Shown here: piece by piece, positions 7,303-13,084 of the stretch
Numbering within the stretch: the stretch's first letter is position 1
Layout of the letters: the number at the start of each line of letters is the position of its first letter
From: Scybalousia_A sp964542225
GTDB lineage: Bacteria; Bacteroidota; Bacteroidia; Bacteroidales; P3
Reading direction: 5' to 3'
Length of the DNA: 13,084 bases
NCBI GenBank assembly: GCA_964542225.1
Contig: CAZITO010000067.1
Location: forward strand, 1-13,084
Program-made: the position numbers and the translations under genes
The notes under the pieces: generated by a model
Databases searched by the model: none
What the model was told of the DNA's origin: nothing
The model's input: the letters and a program-made list of their open reading frames with translations, nothing else

Positions 7303-7974
7303 ATGAGAGGAACTTTATTATTCATATTTGCTTTATTGTTTTCCAGTTTTGCTTTGGCTCAAATGGAAGTCAGCACAGTAAAAGAAAGCAGAGAACCTTG
7401 GAAATTTGGTATCAGTATCAATGGAACATACGACTGGGTCAATCAACCAAAATATATAGAAAAGAAATATGGTGCAAAGGTGGGTGTTGTGGGAGAGAAA
7501 CACTTGGTTTATAATCTGTATTTTAAACCCATGCTTGCTATGTGGAAAAAGGGTTACAAATCTGTTTTTAAGCAAGGTACAACGGACGTAGATGGTTATT
7601 TTTTGGATATAGAGGCAAAGTTAGAACTGAAATTTGGTGATGAAAGAGCAGGTAGTGGGCTTGTTGTTTCTTTGACTCCTTTTATTACATACGGTTTGTT
7701 TGGCAATACCACTTGGAGAAATACAGACCCTGCCGACAAAGACAACTATACGGCAGGAACGAGTAAGACGGTAAAAACCTTTGCAGACGGCAATTTGCAT
7801 AAGGAAGATGTTGGCTATATGTTTGGCATTGGCTATGATTTCAATCATCATTGGGAAATCAACGCAAGTTATACCATGGGCTTTGTTAACATAGGTAGAT
7901 GGAACAACTATCGTTGGAGAGGTTGGAGTTTGGGAGTGACTTATTTCTTTCATTCAGACAAAAAAAGACGATGA
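7303..7974 (+). CDS. Outer-membrane beta-barrel protein (small OMP)
   Basis: A 223-residue protein with a clear signal peptide (1-19, ending ALA|QM) followed by alternating amphipathic strands with aromatic girdle residues: KFGISINGTYDWV, LVYNLYFKPMLAMW, GYFLDIEAKLELKF, GLVVSLTPFITYGLF, VGYMFGIGYDF, WEINASYTMGFVNI and a final GWSLGVTYFF strand before a short basic tail. This looks like an 8-stranded-type barrel of the broad outer-membrane beta-barrel (PF13568-like) group. The ligand or role is unknown. The gene begins 42 bases after the soluble ftsK and its stop overlaps the following glycosyltransferase start (ATGA), so it is probably translated from the ftsK-led transcript. A cell-envelope structural or sensing role is a guess. 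Confidence 0.75.
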   Translation: MRGTLLFIFALLFSSFALAQMEVSTVKESREPWKFGISINGTYDWVNQPKYIEKKYGAKVGVVGEKHLVYNLYFKPMLAMWKKGYKSVFKQGTTDVDGYFLDIEAKLELKFGDERAGSGLVVSLTPFITYGLFGNTTWRNTDPADKDNYTAGTSKTVKTFADGNLHKEDVGYMFGIGYDFNHHWEINASYTMGFVNIGRWNNYRWRGWSLGVTYFFHSDKKRR

Positions 7975-9122
7975 AAGAAGTAACAAACATAGGTTTTGAA
8001 GCCAAAAGAATAGTTGGCAACGCCACAGGCTTAGGTTCCTACGGTAGAACGCTTTTGGAGAGTCTATCCTCATACAACAAACAATTTTTTCTTTACGCTC
8101 CAAATAAAGGAAAGACACAACTTTATTCTCCTCTGCTAAATAAGGAAAATATTTTATTTAAATTTCCTTCACAAGATTTTGGCAAAATAGGACAAAGTTT
8201 TTGGAGAGAAAAAGGAGTGGTAAAGGATTTATTAAGGGATAAAATTGAGATTTTTCATGGGCTTAGTGGCCAATTACCAATAGGAATAAAAAAAACAGGA
8301 ATTAAAACCGTGCTTACCATACACGACCTTATCTTTATGGTACATCCCGAATGGTATTCATCCGTAGATGTTTGGCTTTATAAACAAAAGTTTTTGCGTA
8401 GTATAAATCAAGCCGACTCCATTATTGCCATAAGCGAGTGTACAAAAAAAGATATTATCAAGTACGGTAATGTAAGCGAAGAAAAAATAAAGGTTATATA
8501 TCAGTCTTTTAGTCCCATATTTACACAAAACATCAGCCAAGAGGAAAAACAAAAAATCAAGCAAAAGTATTCGTTGCCAAATGATTTTATACTCAATGTC
8601 GGTACCATAGAGAGGAGGAAAAACGTTTTATTGGTTGTTAAGGCAATAAAAGAATTGGAACAAAGCAAAGAAAACGATATACATCTTGTTATTGTTGGCA
8701 GAAAAACAGAATACACAAAGGAGGTTTGCAAATACGTAGAAAAACATCATTTAAAAGAAAGAGTACATATAATAAACGGTGTTTTGTTTGATGAGTTGAG
8801 AGTATTGTATTCTTTGGCCTCCGTATTTGTTTATCCGTCTGTTTATGAAGGCTTTGGCATTCCTATTATAGAGGCTATTGCCAATAAATTACCTGTTATT
8901 GCTTGTAAAGGTTCTTGTTTGGAAGAAGCAGGTGGAGAGCACTCCATTTATGTTGAAAATAATGATGTTAAAGCGATGACGGAGGCTATAAAAGTATTTC
9001 TTTACAACAAAGAAAGGCGACAACAAGCCATAGAAAAAGGATTGAAGCATATAGAAAAATTTGCCAATAACGATGTGGCACAAAAACACATAGATTTATA
9101 TAATTCATTGCTTTTATCATAA
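7971..9122 (+). CDS. Family 4 glycosyltransferase (GT-B fold)
   Basis: A 383-residue cytoplasmic or membrane-associated enzyme expected to transfer a sugar from a nucleotide-sugar donor. The N-terminal domain has the glycine-rich loop NATGLGSYGRTLLESL (17-32) and TVLTIHDLIF (113-122). The donor half has NVGTIERRKN (209-218), a VIVGR strand (240-244) and the GT4 signature EGFGIPIIE (293-301), with Glu293 and Glu301 as the EX7E pair. The open frame extends 24 codons upstream to 7899, but that would lie inside the barrel-protein gene. The ATG at 7971 overlaps its TGA by ATGA and gives the family-like start MKEVTNIGFEAKRIVGNATG. The acceptor is unknown: surface polysaccharide or Bacteroidota O-glycan synthesis are both plausible. 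Confidence 0.9.
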   Translation: MKEVTNIGFEAKRIVGNATGLGSYGRTLLESLSSYNKQFFLYAPNKGKTQLYSPLLNKENILFKFPSQDFGKIGQSFWREKGVVKDLLRDKIEIFHGLSGQLPIGIKKTGIKTVLTIHDLIFMVHPEWYSSVDVWLYKQKFLRSINQADSIIAISECTKKDIIKYGNVSEEKIKVIYQSFSPIFTQNISQEEKQKIKQKYSLPNDFILNVGTIERRKNVLLVVKAIKELEQSKENDIHLVIVGRKTEYTKEVCKYVEKHHLKERVHIINGVLFDELRVLYSLASVFVYPSVYEGFGIPIIEAIANKLPVIACKGSCLEEAGGEHSIYVENNDVKAMTEAIKVFLYNKERRQQAIEKGLKHIEKFANNDVAQKHIDLYNSLLLS

Positions 9123-9155
9123 CTCAAAAGAATTCAATTTTTTTACTGCAAGTTT

Positions 9156-9187
9156 TCTTTTTTGTCGGACAAAAAAGAGTTGTTTTT
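9156..9187 (+). terminator. Probable intrinsic terminator after the glycosyltransferase
   Basis: TCTTTTTTGTC (9156-9166) and GACAAAAAAGA (9168-9178) form an 11-bp inverted repeat around a single G (practically a three-base loop), followed by GTTGTTTTT. It lies 34 bases after the stop at 9122. The stem is mostly A-U, so strength is uncertain, but the placement and the T-run fit the end of the ftsK-led operon. Confidence 0.6.
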
Positions 9188-9231
9188 GCAACAAAACCTA
9201 TTTTTTATAGTCTTTTATTCAAAGATTTTTT

Positions 9232-9239
9232 TAATTTTG
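9232..9239 (+). promoter_or_regulatory. -7 promoter box for the T9SS protein operon
   Basis: TAATTTTG matches the Bacteroidota -7 consensus TAnnTTTG and lies 28 bases before the ATG at 9268, which implies a leader of roughly 20 bases. No clear TTTG -33 box is seen at the usual distance. Confidence 0.5.
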
Positions 9240-9267
9240 CAACGTAGAATCAAAAGGAAGTAGAAAG

Positions 9268-12066
9268 ATGAAGAGGTTATTTTTTATTCTTATAATTACT
9301 GTTTTATTTACTAATATATGTCATTGTCAGACTGCCGGATGTGCCCAAGACTCTATTTATATGTGGAAAAATGGAGTAAAAGTAAAATATACTGACGCTG
9401 AGCGAGAGAATGGCATACAACTGAGTTGTGAGCGTCAAATGGATACTTTGGTTCCTTCTGTTTTTGCTTGGGGCGACCCAAGTGCGGGCTATGTTGTAGA
9501 GCCTTTGGAATTTGATTATAGTCTTAATTATAAGTTGGATGAGAATGGTGGTACGGAGGTTGTATTGCCAAGAGATGATTGTTGGGGCAAAGTTTTCTCT
9601 TTGTCTTTCAACAACCCTACACCTCCGGGAATACCTGCTTTTACTTTTAACTTCTTTGGAGAAGAGTATGCCAACGTTGTTCCTAATAGTAATGGTTCGC
9701 TTCGTTTTCCCACGGGAACGGGAGATTATAATGGTACAAACGCTTTTGTAACGCCTGATAACGCTGTAAGTGCAACTGACTATTTATTTTGCAGCTATTC
9801 TGAAAGTCAGACTTTGCCGGATTCAAGGCTTAGTTGGGGAAATCATGGTTCGCCTGTGCTTAATGCCGTTATGACACCTTTTCATGATATACATTTTGGA
9901 ACAGAGGAAAGTGGCAATGGTTGTAGTCAATATCCGGGACATATGTATTTTCAGATACAAGGCGAGTACCCTTGCAGAAAAATATTATTAAGTTATTATC
10001 AAGTGCCTTTGTTTGGTGGTAGTTCTCATTGCAACGAGCAAGGAATAGCAACACATATGGCTGTTCTTTATGAAACCACCAATGTTATAGAATTTTATAT
10101 AAAAAACAGTTCTGCTGTTTCCTCTACAAATAATCACAATTCCATTCTCGGTATACAAAATCTTGCAGGAACAGTTGCTTATTGTCCTCCGGGAAGAAAT
10201 AATGGCAATTGGACGACTTCCAATGAGGCTTGGCGTATAAGACCAACAGGAGCATTGGAATACGATATTGCTTGGTTTAAAAGACCTTCTCAAGGACCAC
10301 AAGCAGGGCAACTTGTTCCCATAACCTCCGAGGTGGATGGTACGGACAGAGGTATTCTTGCCAACCCAACCATGGCAGAGGGAGAAACTTGGTATATTTG
10401 TCGTGCCGAAATATATCGTTTGGACGAAAATAGTTTCTATGTTTATGACTCCATTCTTTACAAACCTTTTGAAGCAAACGATATGCATTTGGAAGGCAAA
10501 TTTAACAACATAACAACACAAGAATTGACGGATGATGTTTTATTGTACGACACCATATGCAAAGGAGAAGATATAACCTTTAATCTCAGTGGGGCTCAAA
10601 GATATACCATTCTTTCTCCTTCCAACTATGCAAATACGGAAATAACAATAGATTCCGCCTTGGTAGATGGCAAACTCGTATTCACAGGCAGTGTGACTTT
10701 AAGTCCTCATGTGGATAGTACCGATATGACTTTTGTATTCAATTATATTGATTTTGGTTCTTCTTATGCAGACACGGTTTGTCAGAGAAGTTTGACAACA
10801 AGAATACACCTTAATGAATTTAAAGTTGATTTGGGTGCAGACACCACTATATGCAGGCATGAAGAGGTTTCTTACAAAGATTTACTAAAAGAAACTGAGG
10901 GCACTTATTCTTTTGAATACACCTCTATAGAAGGCACGACCGCAACTATAAATCAAGACCAAATCATTTATGCTCCAAACGAAACGCAATATCTTTTCCA
11001 AACTCTCACCGACAAATTTGGTTGTGTTGCAAGAGATAGTGCGTTAATCACTGTTAATGACGCACCGGATATAAGTATAGAGGGAACATTGGCTATTTGT
11101 AATGGTGAAGCAACCACTCTTAATGTTGTTTCCTCTTTGCCAAATTGTTTGTTTGAATGGTCAAACGGAGAAACCACACAATCCATAACAGTAAGTCCAA
11201 ACACAACAACGGAATATGAGGTAATCGTAAAACTTCCTCCTGCAATGTGTTCCATAGACGCCAAAGCAACAGTTGAAGTAAAACAAGCACCGGATATTTG
11301 GGTATCCAATGATATAAATATTTGCAACGGAGAAACCGCAAACATAGAAGTTTTGACCTCTGAGCAAACAACCCCTCGCTATGTATGGACTTCTGTGGAC
11401 GAGGCTGTAAATAATTCTTCTGCTTCAAGCCTTGTTGTTGCTCCCGCTACCACAACGCAATATATGGTTACGGCATACAATGATATCAACTGCCATGCTT
11501 CAGATACTCTAACCGTATTTGTAGAGCAAAAACCTATACCCGTAATTACATTTTCTCCTAAAACAATAGACGCTCTTACTCCTATTGTTGTATTTACCGA
11601 TAGCACGGAGAATTCAGTTTCCACTCTTTGGGAAATAAGTGATGGAGCGGTGTCGGAGGATAAGGTATTTATGCACGAATTTGAAGTCGGGGATACCAAT
11701 CTTTCCTATGTTGTCAGCCTTACTTCACAAACGGCTTTTGGTTGCGAAGACTCCGTTTCCACTCTTATAAGGGTATCAAGGCAACATTATCTTTGGGCTC
11801 CTACGGGTGTCTTTCTTCATGCCTCCGACCCTCAAAACAGAACTTTTGCTCTGCATATAGACAATATTGTGGAATTTAACTTAAAAATTTACAATCGTTG
11901 GGGGACACTTATGTTTGAAACCTCAGATATACAACAAGCGTGGGACTGCACCTATAAAGGAAAAAATGTTCAACAAGGTGTTTACGTATGGAAAGCCACT
12001 TATAGACACAATGATGCTCCAAATCGCTTACATACCGACTCAGGAGAGTTTATGATTTACGAATAA
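9268..12066 (+). CDS. Large secreted type IX secretion cargo with Ig-like repeats
   Basis: A 932-residue cell-surface protein. A signal peptide (about 1-20, ending CHC|Q) directs export by Sec. Residues about 90-335 resemble a nidogen-like domain, with NGSLRFP, LLSYYQVPLFGGSSHC, VLYETTNVIEFYI, GIQNLAGTVAYCPPGRNNG and EAWRIRPTG. Three Ig-like modules follow at about 521-596, 597-671 and 672-753, the last two each with ICNGE and a distal cysteine, then a PKD-like module (about 754-837). Residues about 838-932 form a type B (CHU_C) sorting domain: LKIYNRWGTLMFET, WDCTYKGKNVQQGVYVWKATY and a terminal EFMIYE. The T9SS would carry it across the outer membrane. About 20 cysteines suggest disulfides. 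It has 12 D-S/T-A/I/L/M/T/V tripeptides (Bacteroidota O-glycosylation sequon). Likely an adhesin or surface structural protein; the ligand is unknown. Confidence 0.88.
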   Translation: MKRLFFILIITVLFTNICHCQTAGCAQDSIYMWKNGVKVKYTDAERENGIQLSCERQMDTLVPSVFAWGDPSAGYVVEPLEFDYSLNYKLDENGGTEVVLPRDDCWGKVFSLSFNNPTPPGIPAFTFNFFGEEYANVVPNSNGSLRFPTGTGDYNGTNAFVTPDNAVSATDYLFCSYSESQTLPDSRLSWGNHGSPVLNAVMTPFHDIHFGTEESGNGCSQYPGHMYFQIQGEYPCRKILLSYYQVPLFGGSSHCNEQGIATHMAVLYETTNVIEFYIKNSSAVSSTNNHNSILGIQNLAGTVAYCPPGRNNGNWTTSNEAWRIRPTGALEYDIAWFKRPSQGPQAGQLVPITSEVDGTDRGILANPTMAEGETWYICRAEIYRLDENSFYVYDSILYKPFEANDMHLEGKFNNITTQELTDDVLLYDTICKGEDITFNLSGAQRYTILSPSNYANTEITIDSALVDGKLVFTGSVTLSPHVDSTDMTFVFNYIDFGSSYADTVCQRSLTTRIHLNEFKVDLGADTTICRHEEVSYKDLLKETEGTYSFEYTSIEGTTATINQDQIIYAPNETQYLFQTLTDKFGCVARDSALITVNDAPDISIEGTLAICNGEATTLNVVSSLPNCLFEWSNGETTQSITVSPNTTTEYEVIVKLPPAMCSIDAKATVEVKQAPDIWVSNDINICNGETANIEVLTSEQTTPRYVWTSVDEAVNNSSASSLVVAPATTTQYMVTAYNDINCHASDTLTVFVEQKPIPVITFSPKTIDALTPIVVFTDSTENSVSTLWEISDGAVSEDKVFMHEFEVGDTNLSYVVSLTSQTAFGCEDSVSTLIRVSRQHYLWAPTGVFLHASDPQNRTFALHIDNIVEFNLKIYNRWGTLMFETSDIQQAWDCTYKGKNVQQGVYVWKATYRHNDAPNRLHTDSGEFMIYE

Positions 12067-12359
12067 TGTTTTTGCCAACAACCATGCAGGAAAAATATCA
12101 ACAAATAAGACTCCTAACCGAGCAAGAAAAGTATGAGGAGGCTCTCTTATTGAGCGAAGAGTTGTTAAAGGATTTTCCAAATGACGACACTCTTTGGTAT
12201 CTTAAAGGCAATGTTTATAAAAAGCAAGAGCAATGGCAACCGGCAATAGACTCCTATACGCAAGCCATCAGCCTTAATAGACAAAGCCCGGCAACCACTA
12301 TGAGAAGGATTTGCATAGATATACTTAATTTTTATGACAAAACCATGTACAATCCTTGA
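12066..12359 (+). CDS. Small TPR-repeat protein
   Basis: A 97-residue protein, mostly helical. One complete tetratricopeptide repeat is visible (about 40-73: DDTLWYLKGNVYKKQEQWQPAI... SLN), preceded by a half repeat (YEEALLLSEELLKDFPND). The end, ILNFYDKTMYNP, matches a C-terminal pattern I recall in short Bacteroidales TPR proteins. The ATG at 12066 overlaps the stop of the T9SS gene (TAATG), implying translational coupling. A second ATG at 12084 (MQEKYQQIR) gives a more family-like start and is an alternative. It is likely a protein-protein adaptor, with no known partner. It lies 10 bases before tsaC. Confidence 0.75.
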   Translation: MFLPTTMQEKYQQIRLLTEQEKYEEALLLSEELLKDFPNDDTLWYLKGNVYKKQEQWQPAIDSYTQAISLNRQSPATTMRRICIDILNFYDKTMYNP

Positions 12360-12369
12360 TTAACAAAAA

Positions 12370-12924
12370 ATGAAAGAGGCAGAGATTCTCAAAGAGGGAA
12401 AAGTTTTGATTTATCCTACCGACACCATTTGGGGAATCGGTTGCGATGCTTTGAATGTTGAGGCTATAAAAAAGGTCAAACAAATAAAAGGCAGAGATGA
12501 AAGCAAAAGTTTTATTCTCTTAATGAAAGATGTTGAAATGCTCTCTCATTACGTGGAGAGTGTTCCCTTGCCTGCAATGGAACTTATGCAAAAATTTGAT
12601 GACAAAAATATTCCTATTACCATTCTCTACCCCAACAGCAAAAATTTGCCTTTGCAAAACCTTTCATTCAATGAATATATAGGAATTCGCGTACCCAAGA
12701 ATGATTTTTTACAAAAGTTGTTTTTGGAATTTAATAGGCCTATTGTCAGTTCTTCGGCTAATTTTTCCGGTCAGCCCTCCCCACAAAACTTTTCTCAAAT
12801 AGATAAGCAATTCCTAAAATCTGCCGACTACGTTTCTTTGTTTCAAAGAGAAGATTCATCAATAAAAAATCCCTCACTTATCTTTATGCTAACCTCAGAG
12901 GGAGAAATAAAACAACTACGATAA
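12370..12924 (+). CDS. tsaC: L-threonylcarbamoyladenylate synthase (YrdC/Sua5 family)
   Basis: Makes threonylcarbamoyl-AMP from threonine, bicarbonate and ATP in the cytoplasm. TsaD, with TsaB and TsaE, then transfers the group to A37 of ANN-decoding tRNAs (t6A). The 184 residues correspond to the short TsaC form without the extra Sua5 domain. Visible motifs are YPTDTIWGIGCDA (15-27), the conserved K-x-R with Lys in KGRDESKSF, IPITILYP, the IGIRVP strand and the nucleotide/substrate-site PIVSSSANFSGQPSP. The NIPITILYP segment lacks the PG of the E. coli form, as I recall for Bacteroidota members. It follows the TPR gene by 10 bases and is probably cotranscribed, though functionally unrelated. 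Confidence 0.92.
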   Translation: MKEAEILKEGKVLIYPTDTIWGIGCDALNVEAIKKVKQIKGRDESKSFILLMKDVEMLSHYVESVPLPAMELMQKFDDKNIPITILYPNSKNLPLQNLSFNEYIGIRVPKNDFLQKLFLEFNRPIVSSSANFSGQPSPQNFSQIDKQFLKSADYVSLFQREDSSIKNPSLIFMLTSEGEIKQLR

Positions 12925-13015
12925 TCTTTTACACACCCTTTTCAAATAAAGAAAAAAATAATTTTCATAGGCTGATTCAAAACAAAATACACCTAAAATT
13001 TTGGCAAATCGGTTT

Positions 13016-13032
13016 ACTGATTATCAATAAGT
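13016..13032. repeat. Imperfect 17-bp dyad sharing an 11-mer with the left flank
   Basis: ACTGATTATCAATAAGT is an imperfect palindrome (ACT-x-ATT-xxx-AAT-x-AGT). Its TGATTATCAAT (13018-13028) is the reverse complement of ATTGATAATCA at 146-156. It lies about 24 bases upstream of the promoter at 13056, a position suited to a regulator site or a dispersed repeat. The remainder of 12925-13055 is AT-rich with no gene or clear terminator for tsaC. Confidence 0.35.
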
Positions 13033-13055
13033 TACAAAATAAATTTTTGCACGCG

Positions 13056-13084
13056 TTTGGTCAGGTTGTAAAATCTTCGTAACT
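13056..13084 (+). promoter_or_regulatory. Bacteroidota sigma-70-type promoter, cut by the window edge
   Basis: TTTG at 13056-13059 is followed after exactly 20 bases by TAACT (13080-13084), the start of a TAnnTTTG -7 box whose last three bases fall outside the window. The spacing is that of the Bacteroidota -33/-7 consensus. It would drive a plus-strand gene beginning just beyond the window. Confidence 0.7.

Noticed and set aside
7899..7970. Longer glycosyltransferase start at 7899
   Set aside because: The additional 24 residues lie within the barrel-protein gene and do not resemble a GT4 beginning. The ATGA overlap at 7971 is the better start.
9988..10521. 177-codon minus-strand open frame inside the T9SS cargo gene
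   Set aside because: It is antisense to a gene with clear domain matches, and its own translation shows no recognisable family or signal.

Overview
The window looks like a chromosomal segment of a low-GC member of the Bacteroidota, probably Bacteroidales. The evidence is: a type B (CHU_C / gliding-motility-associated) C-terminal sorting domain typical of type IX secretion system cargo; TAnnTTTG-type -7 promoter boxes; weak or absent Shine-Dalgarno sequences; a GLPGLI/DUF4412-like secreted protein; and Bacteroidota-type FtsK, FolC and TsaC sequences. No rRNA, tRNA, CRISPR array, transposase or phage gene was seen.

Layout. Positions 1-220 are non-coding, with short repeats, a tract of A/T runs phased at about 10 bp, and a 13-bp palindrome. 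Two minus-strand genes, folE then folC (2156 down to 221), form a small folate/pterin operon. A 115-bp divergent spacer separates them from a plus-strand gene for a secreted GLPGLI-like protein (2272-3003), which is followed by a strong 17-bp-stem hairpin. Next comes a co-directional run: full-length membrane-anchored ftsK (3111-5684), a second, soluble ftsK paralogue (5728-7260), an outer-membrane beta-barrel protein (7303-7974) and a GT4 glycosyltransferase (7971-9122, ATGA overlap). A hairpin terminator and a new -7 box then precede a second run: a 932-residue T9SS cargo protein (9268-12066), a small TPR protein (12066-12359, TAATG overlap) and the tRNA t6A enzyme TsaC (12370-12924). The window ends inside a near-consensus Bacteroidota promoter (13056-13084) for a gene outside the window.

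The most unusual feature is the tandem ftsK pair. The second copy begins precisely where the alpha/beta motor begins in the first copy, and lacks all membrane segments and the linker. It keeps every visible ATPase motif and is about 82% identical to copy 1 across the first half of the motor by my hand count. Its gamma (DNA-reading) domain is only about 55% identical, and two of the three positions known to read KOPS in E. coli are changed. This suggests a second translocase, or mixed-hexamer subunit, with altered DNA guidance. Short near-identical DNA patches between the copies suggest recent sequence exchange. The downstream barrel protein, glycosyltransferase and sequon-rich T9SS protein look like ordinary cell-envelope functions.
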